This document shows, piece after piece, positions 6,129 to 6,209 of a stretch of 6,209 nucleotides of DNA; the first letter of the stretch is position 1; every line of letters begins with the position of its first letter. The stretch spans positions 1 through 6,209 of the forward strand of contig JBFKOW010000188.1 of NCBI GenBank assembly GCA_041628615.1, written 5' to 3'. The notes below the pieces were generated by a model. That model did no database searches and was not told the origin of the DNA. It worked only from the letters and a program-made list of their open reading frames with translations. The translations under genes and the position numbers were made by a program. Source of the stretch: JAMWZF01 sp041628615. GTDB taxonomy: Bacteria > Pseudomonadota > Alphaproteobacteria > Rhodobacterales > Rhodobacteraceae.

Positions 6129-6209
6129 ATGGTCGACATCGCCACCCGCGTCTGGAACCACAAGTGGAAGATCGACCCGATCGTCCGGTCGCTGATCGAC
6201 ACCGACTTC
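6129..6209 (+). CDS. pncB: Nicotinate phosphoribosyltransferase, N-terminal fragment
   Basis: Only the first 27 codons are inside the window. The peptide begins MVDIATRVWNH and ends DPIVRSLIDTDF, which I recognise as the conserved N-terminus of PncB; in the family, DTDFYK leads into the catalytic core. The enzyme joins nicotinate and phosphoribosyl pyrophosphate, with ATP hydrolysis, to give nicotinate mononucleotide in cytoplasmic NAD salvage. It has its own strong ribosome site and a 180-base gap from kpsT, so it is probably a separate transcription unit marking the end of the capsule locus. The call rests on a short stretch, and the gene continues past the right edge. The rest of the protein, including its active-site residues, cannot be checked here. 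Confidence 0.82.
   Translation, partial: MVDIATRVWNHKWKIDPIVRSLIDTDF

Overview
The window is very GC-rich DNA with strong G/C bias at third codon positions. It encodes a capsule-type polysaccharide locus on the + strand that ends at a housekeeping NAD-salvage gene. The KpsE and KpsT types and the start of the final PncB-like protein suggest a high-GC Gram-negative proteobacterium. An alphaproteobacterium of the Rhodobacterales kind is my best guess, from memory of family members and not from a search.

Layout: positions 1-148 hold no gene I can support, only a short hairpin (116-132) containing a Shine-Dalgarno-like GGAGG. Positions 149-2665 encode an unusual 838-residue protein made of three complete enzyme-like units: an alpha/beta-hydrolase, a sulfotransferase resembling the heparan-sulfate 3-O/N-sulfotransferase group, and a second sulfotransferase of the HIPKTAG (Sulfotransfer_2) type. 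Its stop overlaps the start of 2665-3798, a family 61 (DUF563) glycosyltransferase. After 70 bases come kpsE (3869-5263; inner-membrane polysaccharide co-polymerase with a long Ala/Pro-rich N-terminal extension) and kpsT (5289-5948; ATPase of the capsule ABC exporter). A 180-base intergenic stretch follows, then the first 27 codons of pncB (nicotinate phosphoribosyltransferase), cut by the window end.

Working together (inference): the glycosyltransferase would help build a surface glycan, the fusion protein would deacylate and sulfate it from PAPS, and KpsT, an unseen KpsM and KpsE would export it. No kpsM, kpsC/S/D or PAPS-synthesis gene is in view, so the rest of the locus must lie upstream or elsewhere. 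The most novel item is the hydrolase-sulfotransferase-sulfotransferase fusion. It recalls, in a different fold order, the animal logic of deacetylation followed by sulfation in glycosaminoglycan synthesis, and points to a sulfated bacterial capsule.
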